The notes under the pieces: model-generated | What the model was told of the DNA's origin: nothing | Database searches by the model: none | Seen by the model: only the letters and a program-made list of their open reading frames with translations | Assembly (NCBI RefSeq): GCF_013285385.1 | Contig: NZ_CP054212.1 | Coordinates: forward strand, 2,108,001 to 2,172,000 | Direction: 5' to 3' | DNA from: Paramixta manurensis | GTDB lineage: Bacteria > Pseudomonadota > Gammaproteobacteria > Enterobacterales > Enterobacteriaceae | DNA: 64,000 nucleotides | Shown: one piece after another, positions 9,134-17,443 of the stretch | Layout: every line of letters starts with the position of its first letter | Numbering within the stretch: position 1 is the first letter of the stretch | Made by a program: the position numbers and the translations under genes

Positions 9134-9844
9134 TTACTCAAACATCGGCGGATAGAGCCCGTTACGGCCTGGTTGCGCGCCAGCGGCCGGATTAAACAGT
9201 AAGGAAAAAAGCTGCGCGGTTAGGCTGCCGCTATGTTTATGGGTGGCATGAACAAACCCATCGCTGCGGTTACTCCACCAATAGCTCATAAACTGATGGG
9301 GGTCGAACCGGTCCGCCACTTCATGCCAGCTCAACGTACAGGGTAAGTCTTGGTAACCAATAACATCCATAATAGCGGAACGTTGTTTTTCCGGCACTGG
9401 CAACGGTATTAACGAGGTTAATTGTTGTTCAAGTTGGTCGGGCGAAAGCGACTGACGCACGCCGCGTAGCAGCGTATCGCCCAGCGCTTGATACCAGTCG
9501 CCGGAGACGGCGAGCTGCGCGGGATGCCATTCATGCAGGGCAAAGGTGTGTAACGCCAGCAATGGCCAGGCACGTCCCACCCGATCGCAGGAGGGTAACA
9601 GACAGCCCATCTGGATACGTTGCACGCCAGCCGAGGGCGGTAAAACAAAGTTCCAGACCGGTGCGCGCAAAAATACCTCGGTCGAAACCGCCGGTTGATG
9701 GTGCCAATCAGATAACCCTTGTTGAAACCAGTTGGCCCAACTGGTGACGAGATTATCAGGCAGCCGCCGTTGGAGAAAATCACCGGCTACCGGCAATTTC
9801 CCGTACCAGCCGGGTGCCAGTCTCTCCGCCATAAAACGCCTCAT
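9134..9844 (-). CDS. tagF: T6SS-associated protein TagF
   Basis: 236 residues of the TagF (DUF2094) family, known in Pseudomonas as a post-translational repressor of T6SS assembly. The N-terminal signature APGWYGKLPVAGDFLQRRLP is typical. In some bacteria TagF is fused to the PppA phosphatase; here they are separate. Its ATG overlaps the stop of tssM by one base (TAATG), so the two are coupled. A 39-base gap separates it from tagH. Confidence 0.92.
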   Translation of the reverse strand: MRRFMAERLAPGWYGKLPVAGDFLQRRLPDNLVTSWANWFQQGLSDWHHQPAVSTEVFLRAPVWNFVLPPSAGVQRIQMGCLLPSCDRVGRAWPLLALHTFALHEWHPAQLAVSGDWYQALGDTLLRGVRQSLSPDQLEQQLTSLIPLPVPEKQRSAIMDVIGYQDLPCTLSWHEVADRFDPHQFMSYWWSNRSDGFVHATHKHSGSLTAQLFSLLFNPAAGAQPGRNGLYPPMFE

Positions 9845-11952
9845 TACGGTTTTCTGTGGTTCGTTGGCGGATAGGGCGTCAACGACGTCATCGCCAGCGG
9901 CGTGCTTTTACCGGATTGATTAAAACCACTCGCCAGCTTACGCATCATTAACGTGTTATCACGCGCGTAAGGTGAGGACTGTATTTGTCGATCCAGCAAT
10001 TGACTCAGGTGCCAATCCAGTTGCTGTAAATCTTGGTTAGAAACCCCAGCGGGCAGGTTCCGCTGCAAACTTTGCATTACCCAACCGCGTAAGAACGCAC
10101 CGTCATAATTGCGTGGCTGATACAGCATCTGATAGGCGCGCAACGCATTGCGGCTATACTCGCCATCGTTCCCACGATCGTGTCGTAGCGTGGCGGTAAT
10201 TTGCTGTGCCACGCGCGGCAATAGTAGCGATTTTAGCGCGTTCTGATAAAGCACCCACGCGGCATCGCTGACCTGAGCGCCGCGATACAGCCCGGCACGC
10301 ATACTCAAAGGCGGGTTTTCCAGCGCAAAGCCGGTCGGCTGCGGTAAGCCCACCAGGTTATTTAAAAAGGGTAGCAGATCGAAAATGGTTCCTGCGTTTT
10401 GGTGCATCAATTGCTGCCCTTGACGAGTAATAACCGGTATACGTGCTTCGACCTGCGTTAAATAGCGCTGATTTTGGTAATAACTCAGCAACCAGAAGCC
10501 TGATGCTATTGCCAACGCTGCCGCCAGCACCGTATAACCGCACCAGTGGAACAAACGGTTACGGTGTTCCCATGCGCGGTCGCTACCTGCCAACCCTTTT
10601 TCCTTAAAAATAAGGTCGGTCAGCAGGTTGTGAATAAAGAAACTTTGCCCTTTATTGGCCGGAATGGGTGCCGCGCGGTTAATGCTATCCCACGAGGCAA
10701 TGGACTGCCCCTGGCCTTGCGGTAATTGCAGTTTACGCGTCAGTTCACCCATGATGCGATCAAATGGCAAGCCTTCCTGAGTACCGCTAGTAAAGAACAA
10801 CCCACGCACCGACCAGGCGACATCGCTGCCGCGCGGCGAAAACACGCTATCCAGATACTCTGCTAACAGAGGGCGCAATGAGGCGAACTCTTGCGGGAAC
10901 AGGAAACTGTCGGCGCGCTGAACCAAGTCGTTGGTTTGCGTCATTTTCCCTGCCAGCATTTGCGTGAGTTCAGCCGTTAGCAGGTGAAATTGTTGGTCAA
11001 AACGGGTATGGAGTTCAGGTACGCTGTTGCGATTGGGTTCCCAGGGAAAGGTAAATCCCCAGATTTTTTCGCGCTGAGCTTTATCTAACGCGCCGAAATA
11101 GCTCACAAAACCTTTCAAAAGATCGGTTTTGGTGACCATGACATACACCGGAAAGTGGATGCCGGTCTGTTGATGTAGCTCTTCCATCCGGCTGCGTAGC
11201 GCGCTGGCTTGGGCAAAACGCGCTTCCGCCGAGTCGCTAAGCAGGTCGGCAACACTGATGGTCATGATCACGCCGTTAATCGGCTGACGGGCGCGATAAC
11301 GTTTGAGTAACCCAATGAAAGTATGCCATTCACTGGCATCACGCGCGCGTAGGCTCTCTTGCAAGGTATAACGCCCGGCGGTATCCAGTAACACCGCGCT
11401 GTCGGTAAACCACCAGTCGCAATGGCGCGTACCGCCTACGCCACGAATCGCATGATTGCTGTTGGCATCGGCCAGCGGAAATTGTAGGCCGGAATTCACC
11501 AATGCAGTGGTCTTACCGGCGCCCGGCGCGCCAACAATGATGTACCACGGCAGTTGATAGAGGTATTGCGTATTCCAGCGCTGTAGCCAATGGCCTTCCG
11601 GTTTGCGATAGAAATGCGCTTTTTTCAGCAATGTCGCCGCATCATTAAAACGTTGGGTCAGTAACGCTTCGGTGGCGACCTGTTCGGAGTAATCGCTGTG
11701 GCTGGTTTGCAGGTTATGCAGAAGCTGGCGATTAAACCAGGCGTTATACAAGCGTGGGATAAGTTGGAACAGGATCCAGAAAAAATAACACAAACCAATC
11801 AGCAGTTGGCGGTTAACCACCGGTTCCAGCGGGCGTTGTTGATCAACCGTCAACAACGGCCCCACCATCCAGATCAGGCTGGAAAGGGCAGTAATACCAA
11901 TAAAGCCCCAAAACAGGCGGCTGGTAAACAGTGAAAACATCGGATGTCGCAT
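9844..11952 (-). CDS. tssM: T6SS inner-membrane protein TssM (IcmF), short form
   Basis: TssM bridges the inner membrane complex to the outer-membrane lipoprotein TssJ. This copy has two N-terminal hydrophobic segments (about 12-35 and 49-67), a Walker A motif GAPGAGKTT near residue 142, a large cytoplasmic domain, and a third membrane segment near 459-480. It then stops at about 702 residues in the IcmF-related region, ending TPYPPTNHRKP. Family members usually exceed 1,000 residues, so most of the periplasmic domain that contacts TssJ is missing. The end is tidy, its TAA overlapping the tagF ATG, so this is either a natural short form or a clean internal/C-terminal deletion. Start: ATG at 11952, eight bases after AAGGA; a GTG three bases upstream is possible. 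Confidence 0.88.
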   Translation of the reverse strand: MRHPMFSLFTSRLFWGFIGITALSSLIWMVGPLLTVDQQRPLEPVVNRQLLIGLCYFFWILFQLIPRLYNAWFNRQLLHNLQTSHSDYSEQVATEALLTQRFNDAATLLKKAHFYRKPEGHWLQRWNTQYLYQLPWYIIVGAPGAGKTTALVNSGLQFPLADANSNHAIRGVGGTRHCDWWFTDSAVLLDTAGRYTLQESLRARDASEWHTFIGLLKRYRARQPINGVIMTISVADLLSDSAEARFAQASALRSRMEELHQQTGIHFPVYVMVTKTDLLKGFVSYFGALDKAQREKIWGFTFPWEPNRNSVPELHTRFDQQFHLLTAELTQMLAGKMTQTNDLVQRADSFLFPQEFASLRPLLAEYLDSVFSPRGSDVAWSVRGLFFTSGTQEGLPFDRIMGELTRKLQLPQGQGQSIASWDSINRAAPIPANKGQSFFIHNLLTDLIFKEKGLAGSDRAWEHRNRLFHWCGYTVLAAALAIASGFWLLSYYQNQRYLTQVEARIPVITRQGQQLMHQNAGTIFDLLPFLNNLVGLPQPTGFALENPPLSMRAGLYRGAQVSDAAWVLYQNALKSLLLPRVAQQITATLRHDRGNDGEYSRNALRAYQMLYQPRNYDGAFLRGWVMQSLQRNLPAGVSNQDLQQLDWHLSQLLDRQIQSSPYARDNTLMMRKLASGFNQSGKSTPLAMTSLTPYPPTNHRKP

Positions 11953-13172
11953 CACCGTGATCCTTGTTCTGACGAACCGACCGGTTCAGGTGTGACAAAA
12001 AGCGTAATTTCCACCCGGCGATTACGGGCGCGGTTTTCCCGGCTGTCATTGGGTAACAACGGATCGCTATCGCCACGGCCTTCCGCTTTAATTTGATGGC
12101 CGGCGGATAATTGTTGGGTGAGTAACACGCTGATCGACTGGGCCTGTGCCAATGAATACTCATAGTTCGAAGCGAAGCGCCGGTCATTCAGTGGACGATC
12201 ATCGGTATAGACCGAAACTAACACCGACCCTTTGACGTCATTCATCGCCGCTGCCACACGCATTAATAACGCGCGGCCCATAGCATTTAGCGCGGTTGCG
12301 TCATGATCGAACAGCTTGTCGGCTGGCAAAATCACCTTGCTACCGAATGCGCCATCGCTGACTTCGAGTTGCCCGGCGGCAATCACGTCGCCCAGCCGCT
12401 GGTGTAAGTTAAGCAGCGCTTGTGGCGTGGAAGCGCGGCGAGAAATGGAGACATGCGGTAAAGGCGTGTGGTAGATCTCGTGCAGTAGCGGTTCAGCGGC
12501 GTTACCGAGTCGCCAGTTTAGCCCGCTATAAATCATCCCGGCGAGGAAGGCCGTGACAGTTACGCATGCCCATAACGGAACCGGAGGACGCCAAAGAGGG
12601 TTAGTTTGTGGGCGGGCCTCAATGTGCTCGACCGACGGCGACGAAGTCGCGTGGCGGGTGTCGGCAATCAACTGTGCCAGCCGAGTGCGGATGGCGTCGC
12701 ACTGTTGGCGTCCATTTTCCGCGCCACGATAGCGCCCCTCATAACCGAGTAGCAGGCAATAATGAACCACTTCCAACAGCCAAAGGTGTTGTTGCGGCGT
12801 CTGCGAAATCCGCGAGAGCAACTGGAAAAATTTCTCTCCGCCCCAGCTCTCATTATGGAAAGTAACCAGTAGGCCATTTCCCGACCAGATCCCACGGGTA
12901 CCCCAAGGGGTTTGCGCCGCCGCTTCATCCAGCACGCTGCACAGGCAATAACGGGCGCCAATAATCATCTCGAACGCTAAGCCAGCCTGTTTGCTACGTT
13001 GCTCAAACTGGCGAATCTCTTCTACCAACTGGTGGCGCAAGCCCGCTGGGTCGTCATGGGTTGCCGCCAGACGAATTTGCACAATCGCATTCAGCAGTGG
13101 AGCGGCTGCCGCGAGGAGAAGATTATCTGTGCCCATCAGCGCCAGGTTACGGGCCGCGAGTTCTTGCGTCAT
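11952..13172 (-). CDS. tssL: T6SS inner-membrane protein TssL with OmpA-like domain
   Basis: 406 residues. An N-terminal DotU-type cytoplasmic domain (about 1-190) contains CSVLDEAAAQTPWG and the hallmark LGYEGRYRG (142-150). One transmembrane helix (about 199-217) leads to a C-terminal OmpA-like peptidoglycan-binding domain ending GRGDSDPLLPNDSRENRARNRRVEI. This extended TssL anchors the membrane complex to the cell wall. It is the first gene of the preserved cluster; tssJ and tssK, which usually stand upstream, are absent. Its stop overlaps the start of tssM. Confidence 0.93.
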   Translation of the reverse strand: MTQELAARNLALMGTDNLLLAAAAPLLNAIVQIRLAATHDDPAGLRHQLVEEIRQFEQRSKQAGLAFEMIIGARYCLCSVLDEAAAQTPWGTRGIWSGNGLLVTFHNESWGGEKFFQLLSRISQTPQQHLWLLEVVHYCLLLGYEGRYRGAENGRQQCDAIRTRLAQLIADTRHATSSPSVEHIEARPQTNPLWRPPVPLWACVTVTAFLAGMIYSGLNWRLGNAAEPLLHEIYHTPLPHVSISRRASTPQALLNLHQRLGDVIAAGQLEVSDGAFGSKVILPADKLFDHDATALNAMGRALLMRVAAAMNDVKGSVLVSVYTDDRPLNDRRFASNYEYSLAQAQSISVLLTQQLSAGHQIKAEGRGDSDPLLPNDSRENRARNRRVEITLFVTPEPVGSSEQGSR

Positions 13173-13486
13173 TGCATCTCGTTAATCATGGCTGAACGTC
13201 TTTTCCCCCAATCAATTTAGGTGTGCGTTCCTCTTTCATTAGAGGCGCTAAATAATATCAACCAAATAATGATGCTAACGGTGCGAAACGTTTCGCCCGC
13301 GCGTCAGGATGAAAAATATGCTGTTTTACATCAACATAAAGTTGTGGTCAGTCTACCTGACACTTTTGAGAATTCAAGACATTGCATCACTCTGTTTATC
13401 ATGATAGTAGCAGACGCGATAGGGCTCAATCGTAAAGCGGACGGGATTATAATTAAGGGAAAGGGGGGTGATGTCAGAGGGAAGCG
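13173..13486. other. Gene-free gap upstream of tssL
   Basis: Together with the hairpin next to it, this 350-base gap separates tssL from the thioesterase gene. It is AT-richer than its flanks. I found no remnant of tssK, tssJ or ychN in any frame, no tRNA and no inverted repeat pair of a mobile element. The tssL promoter presumably lies here but no convincing -35/-10 pair was identified. Confidence 0.4.
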
Positions 13487-13515
13487 CGTGACATCGTTGG
13501 CGTAACGATGTCACG
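13487..13515. terminator. Perfect 12-bp hairpin after the thioesterase gene
   Basis: Arms CGTGACATCGTT (13487-13498) and AACGATGTCACG (13504-13515) with a five-base loop, ten bases beyond the stop of the minus-strand thioesterase gene. There is no U-tract, so it may be a processing or stability structure, or a bidirectional barrier, rather than a standard terminator. Confidence 0.5.
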
Positions 13516-13524
13516 TAAAGCCGG

Positions 13525-13926
13525 TCAGGCTTCGCTTTGTGCCGCTTCAATCACCGCAGAGAAGCTGTCCGGAATCGCCGGGCGACCATTAATCAGGCAG
13601 GTCGCGACAAAATCCGCCTCGGCATATACCGCGCCATCCTTGATAATCTTCTGGTTAAACACCACCCGGTTCTTTTTCTCATGGAAACCCGGAACGCAGG
13701 TCACCACAAAGGTATCGCCGCGTTGCAGGCTTTTTTTGAATTTAATCGTGTACTCCAGCAGCATATGAAATTTTCCTTCCGCTGCATCTTGCTGGAGATC
13801 AACGCCTGCCACCTCTTTCATGAAAGCATGACGAACGGTTTCCATATAGAACGGATAGTACAAACCATCTACTACATCCTGGAAATCAATATGCGCATCG
13901 TCAACGGTCATTGTCTGTGAATACAT
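13525..13926 (-). CDS. Hotdog-fold acyl-CoA thioesterase
   Basis: 133-residue cytoplasmic protein of the 4-hydroxybenzoyl-CoA thioesterase/YbgC-FadM-like hotdog superfamily. The segment AHIDFQDVVDGLYYPFYMETVRHAF matches the start of the hotdog helix, where such enzymes keep their catalytic acid, and the second strand pair is VVTCVPGFHEKKNRVVFNQ. The substrate cannot be told from sequence. The ATG at 13926 has AGGA seven bases upstream; the GTG at 13932 is too close to that site. It stands alone between the T6SS fragment and the PEBP gene, so its pathway is unknown. Confidence 0.78.
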   Translation of the reverse strand: MYSQTMTVDDAHIDFQDVVDGLYYPFYMETVRHAFMKEVAGVDLQQDAAEGKFHMLLEYTIKFKKSLQRGDTFVVTCVPGFHEKKNRVVFNQKIIKDGAVYAEADFVATCLINGRPAIPDSFSAVIEAAQSEA

Positions 13927-14027
13927 AATCACGTCCTGAAATTAAAACAGAGAACGCGCAACATACCATACTGTTACACAGAGTTGCGCGCGAATCGTCG
14001 GGCAGAGTTTTACAAAATGTAGCGAGA

Positions 14028-14573
14028 TCAATTGCCAAAGCGACCAATCAAGCCCGCACCGCCGAGGGTGTGCCCCTTAAGTCGTTGCAAGAGCGCTTCG
14101 CGCGTTAACCCTTGTGGTAGCGCGTCAGCAGCCAATTCACTGGCGATTAAGGTAAAAACATAGTGGTGGGGGCCAGTACCGGCGGGTGGGCAAGGGCCAT
14201 GATAACTCAGGGTGCCGGAGGAGTTCTTACCGCCGGTAAACCCTTTCCCTGCGCTCAGCGCGCCCTGTTCAAAATGCGTTTGCTGCGCGGAGATGTTGTA
14301 AGCCACCAGATGGGAAACGCCCAATCCTTTGGCGCCTTCCGGGTCGAAAACCAGCAGCGCAAAGCTTTTTGTCCCGTCTGGCACCGCTTGCCAGCTTAAC
14401 GCCGGAGAGATATTTTCGCCGGTACAACTGGCATTACCGGGCGTCGAACCGGCAAACTTTTTATTCAACAAGGCATTGTCGGTGAAGTCTGGCGAGCGCA
14501 ACGTAAAGACCTCCTGCGCCAGCAAAGGGAAGCTGGCGGCGAGCAGAGCGGCGCACAGCATGGCTTTTTTCAT
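14028..14573 (-). CDS. Exported YbhB/YbcL-family PEBP-like protein
   Basis: 181 residues, phosphatidylethanolamine-binding-protein fold in its bacterial YbhB/YbcL branch. A signal peptide (MKKAMLCAALLAASFPLLAQ) predicts periplasmic location. Family motifs: CTGENISPALSW, FDPEGAKG, SHLVAYNI and GPCPPAGTGPHHYVFTL, which build the anion-binding pocket. The start at 14573 follows GGAG; longer in-frame starts would place the signal peptide internally. The biochemical role is unknown; some YbcL proteins modulate host responses. It is divergent from ychO. Confidence 0.85.
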   Translation of the reverse strand: MKKAMLCAALLAASFPLLAQEVFTLRSPDFTDNALLNKKFAGSTPGNASCTGENISPALSWQAVPDGTKSFALLVFDPEGAKGLGVSHLVAYNISAQQTHFEQGALSAGKGFTGGKNSSGTLSYHGPCPPAGTGPHHYVFTLIASELAADALPQGLTREALLQRLKGHTLGGAGLIGRFGN

Positions 14574-14784
14574 GCGGATTCTCCATTTCAGATAAGGCCG
14601 GATAAGTCTGGTCAATAATTCGACGCCTTGCCAGCGAAAACCAGGGTTACCGAGGAAAAAGCGACCGAACGGCACGTACCGACCTAAATTCGACTGCAAA
14701 TATGTTAAGGTACGGGCTTACTTTTTTATGAGCCGTCCGGTCTCCGGTCATGAAACGGTGTAGCTAGCGATTATCACAACAGGT

Positions 14785-16233
14785 ATGACAGTAAGAAGCA
14801 GGCACAAACAATGTTTATCTCGGGTTGCGCGGCTGGTGTTATCTGCGGCTTTGCTTAACCTGCCTGCGGCGAAGGCGCTCGAAACCGATGCCGCCGTGCC
14901 CGCGTACCCTTTTGCTAACCCCGCCCGTTTTACTGAGATGCAGAATCAATTGCCGTCGCTGAGTAGCGATGCGACTGATACCAGTGATTTTTCCACCCAA
15001 CTGGCGACGATGGCGAAAAGCATCGGCGAAACCAGCATGCAAGATGAAAGCGAAGCCTCGCTGGGCCAACAGGCCAGTCTCTGGGCGTTTAACCATTTCC
15101 GTGACACGCTTGCCGAACGCGCGGTGGCGAAAGGGCAATCTCTGCTCTCCCCGTATGGCACCGCCAGCCTGTCGTTACAAGTCGACAGAGAGGGGAACTT
15201 TAACGGCAGCGGTGGGCAATTGTTGACCCCGTGGCAGGACAAATACCAATATCTGACCTTTTCTCAGGTAGGTTTTGCACAAACCAATGATGGATTGACC
15301 GGTAATTTCGGTCTGGGGCAACGCTGGATCGCCGGAAAATGGCTGCTGGGATATAACGGCTTTATCGACCGACTGTTTGACCAGGATTTACAACGTGCAT
15401 CGGTTGGCACCGAAGCCTGGAGCGACTTTTTACGTTTTTCAGCGAATTACTACGCGCCGCTGAGTGGTTGGCGTAATCGTGGGTTAACGCAGCAAACGCG
15501 GTTGGCGCGTGGCTATGATATTACGACCAAAGGTTATTTACCTTTTTATCGCCAACTGGGGATGTCGGTAACCTATGAGCAATACCTCGGTGATAATGTT
15601 GATTTGTTCAATAATGGTACCGGCTACAGCAATCCGGCAGCGGTACAGGTTGGCGTCAATTACACGCCGGTGCCGCTGGTGACGTTCACCGCCTCACATA
15701 AAGAGGGGGAAGGCGGTCAATCGCAGGACCAGTTCGGCCTGACGCTTAATTACCGGCCTGGCGTGGCATTGAGCCAACAGCTTTCGGCGGATAATGTGGC
15801 TGAAGCCCTTTCATTGCGCGGTAGCCGCTACGATATTACCGAGCGAGACAACACGCCGGTGTTGGCATTCCGCCAGCGTAAAACGTTATCGGTATTCCTC
15901 GCCACGCCGCCATGGCAATTACAGGCGGGTGAGACCTTGCCGTTAAAACTCCAAATTCGCAGTACCTGGAAAATTACCCGCGTCAGTTGGCAGGGCGATA
16001 CCCAAGCGCTGAGCCTGACGCCGCCGCCCAATAGCACTGACCCGCAAGGGTGGAGCATCATCATGCCGCAATGGGATAGCACGCCCGGCGCCAGCAATCA
16101 GTACCGCTTATCGGTGACGCTGGAAGATGAAAAGCAGCAACGTGTCACCTCGAATTGGATCACCCTGCAGTTATCGCCCCCGATGACGCTGCAAAACCCG
16201 CGAGCGAATACTTTTGACGTGATGGCGCCGTAG
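14785..16233 (+). CDS. ychO: YchO-like inverse autotransporter/invasin-family protein
   Basis: 482 residues. N-terminal signal region (to about AKALE), then an intimin/invasin-type beta-barrel domain: SLWAFNHFRDTLAERAVAKG, NYYAPLSGWRNRG and GYDITTKGYLPFYRQLG are typical. An immunoglobulin-like C-terminal domain (about 375-470) follows. It resembles E. coli YchO, an outer-membrane protein linked to adhesion/invasion. In E. coli it lies next to chaC-ychN, so it marks the right-hand end of the segment replaced by the T6SS fragment here. Confidence 0.88.
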   Translation: MTVRSRHKQCLSRVARLVLSAALLNLPAAKALETDAAVPAYPFANPARFTEMQNQLPSLSSDATDTSDFSTQLATMAKSIGETSMQDESEASLGQQASLWAFNHFRDTLAERAVAKGQSLLSPYGTASLSLQVDREGNFNGSGGQLLTPWQDKYQYLTFSQVGFAQTNDGLTGNFGLGQRWIAGKWLLGYNGFIDRLFDQDLQRASVGTEAWSDFLRFSANYYAPLSGWRNRGLTQQTRLARGYDITTKGYLPFYRQLGMSVTYEQYLGDNVDLFNNGTGYSNPAAVQVGVNYTPVPLVTFTASHKEGEGGQSQDQFGLTLNYRPGVALSQQLSADNVAEALSLRGSRYDITERDNTPVLAFRQRKTLSVFLATPPWQLQAGETLPLKLQIRSTWKITRVSWQGDTQALSLTPPPNSTDPQGWSIIMPQWDSTPGASNQYRLSVTLEDEKQQRVTSNWITLQLSPPMTLQNPRANTFDVMAP

Positions 16234-16260
16234 GGGCAACAGTGTGTGATTAATGTCACA

Positions 16261-16290
16261 AAAAAGCGCTTTGCAGCCGCCGCGCTTTTT
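16261..16290. terminator. Intrinsic terminator after ychO
   Basis: AAAAAGCGC (16261-16269) pairs with GCGCTTTTT (16282-16290), giving an A-flanked GC stem with a T-tract, 27 bases beyond the ychO stop. It lies upstream of the yneE start and could work in both directions. Confidence 0.7.
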
Positions 16291-16327
16291 GTCAGAATCG
16301 ACAAAAAACACTAATCACCTGCCTATC

Positions 16328-17233
16328 ATGATCATCCGTCCACCCCGTCACTGGTTTATCCGCCTGTTTGCCTGGCATGGCTCCGTCTTGCCCGATATTT
16401 TGTTTCGCCTGTTTCTCAACCTGTTGATGTCGATCGTCGCGGTTTACACTTTCGATTGGTACAAGACGTTGGGCATTAAGTTGACCCTGGCGCCGTTTAG
16501 TTTGTTAGGGATCGCGATTGCGGTGTTTCTTGGCTTTCGAAATAACGTTTGTTATGGCCGTTATACCGAAGCGCGGGTTCTATGGGGCAACCTGCTGATT
16601 GCCTGTCGCACCGTACAACGTCAAGTCATCGCCGTCTGCCCGCAAGAGCGGGAATCAATAATGCAGTTGTTGCTGGCTTTCTGCTACAGCCTGAAACACC
16701 AGTTGCGGGGCAGCGAAGCCACGGCCGATCTGACACGTTTACTGGGTGATGACGCGCAAAACATTCTGGCGCGTCGCACCCCCACCAATACGCTGGTGCT
16801 GCAATTGTCGCAGCGGCTGGCGGCGCGCCGCCAGGCGGGCGAACTATCTGAGATGGTGTACGTCAATCTCGATCAAAGCCTGAAGCAGCTTTCAGCGGTA
16901 CAAGCCGGCTGTGAGCGCTTAGTCAGTACCCCGGTGCCTTTCGCTTATACGTTGCTATTGCACCGCACGGTATACCTGTTTTGTTGTTTACTGCCGTTTG
17001 CGCTGGTACCTGATTTGCATTATATGACGCCGCTGGTTTCAGTGCTGGTGAGCTACAGCTTTCTCTCGATCGATACGTTGGCGGAAGAGTTGGAGATGCC
17101 GTTTGGCCGCGAGGGTAACCATCTCCCGTTGGATGCGATTTGTCATAACATTGAGATCAATTTGCGCGAGATGAATGATGAAAACCCTCTGCCTGCCGAT
17201 TTACGACCGGATGCCTGGTATCGGCTGACATAA
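16328..17233 (+). CDS. yneE: Bestrophin-family channel, YneE-like
   Basis: 301-residue inner-membrane protein of the bestrophin/UPF0187 family; bacterial members form pentameric ion channels. The start at 16328 gives MIIRPPRHWFIRLFAWHGSVLP, matching the family N-terminus, and excludes 25 residues that overlap the upstream terminator. Motifs: FLGFRNNVCYGRYTEAR after the second helix and the C-terminal EELEMPFGREGNHLPLDAIC. The ribosome site is weak. It converges on the oxidase operon. Confidence 0.88.
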   Translation: MIIRPPRHWFIRLFAWHGSVLPDILFRLFLNLLMSIVAVYTFDWYKTLGIKLTLAPFSLLGIAIAVFLGFRNNVCYGRYTEARVLWGNLLIACRTVQRQVIAVCPQERESIMQLLLAFCYSLKHQLRGSEATADLTRLLGDDAQNILARRTPTNTLVLQLSQRLAARRQAGELSEMVYVNLDQSLKQLSAVQAGCERLVSTPVPFAYTLLLHRTVYLFCCLLPFALVPDLHYMTPLVSVLVSYSFLSIDTLAEELEMPFGREGNHLPLDAICHNIEINLREMNDENPLPADLRPDAWYRLT

Positions 17234-17236
17234 TTT

Positions 17237-17259
17237 GCGGGGCGCACCAAACGCCCCGC
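17237..17259. terminator. Hairpin between yneE and the oxidase operon
   Basis: GCGGGGCG (17237-17244) and CGCCCCGC (17252-17259) form an eight-bp stem with a seven-base loop in the 38-base gap between convergent genes. U-tracts are weak on both sides. Confidence 0.5.
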
Positions 17260-17271
17260 GAAGGAGATGAC

Positions 17272-17430
17272 CTAATGCAGTTTCAGACCGGCGGCGGTCA
17301 TTAAAAAGCGAAACACGCTGGCAATGGCGAACAGCGCGGCGACGCTGCCCAGCCAAATGATCGCCATCCATCCCAGCCGCTTCCACAGCGGCTGTTTTTC
17401 CGTTTTTTGCGTCATACGTTGAATTAGCAT
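17272..17430 (-). CDS. DUF2474-type small subunit of bd-type oxidase
   Basis: 52-residue single-span membrane protein (WLGSVAALFAIASVFRFLMTAAG) of the DUF2474 kind found third in cyanide-insensitive oxidase operons. By analogy with the CydX/CioC small subunits it probably stabilises the oxidase. The ATG at 17430 is chosen because AGGAGG lies nine bases upstream; longer in-frame starts would run into the cioB coding region. It is 13 bases downstream of cioB. Confidence 0.8.
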   Translation of the reverse strand: MLIQRMTQKTEKQPLWKRLGWMAIIWLGSVAALFAIASVFRFLMTAAGLKLH

Positions 17431-17443
17431 GGGCGACGCCCTC

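Noticed and set aside
13221..13505. Plus-strand frame of 94 codons in the tssL-thioesterase gap
   Set aside because: No ribosome site and no recognisable sequence, and it runs through a perfect hairpin; treated as non-coding.
16253..16327. Upstream extension of the bestrophin gene
   Set aside because: Would translate the ychO terminator; the family N-terminus begins at 16328.
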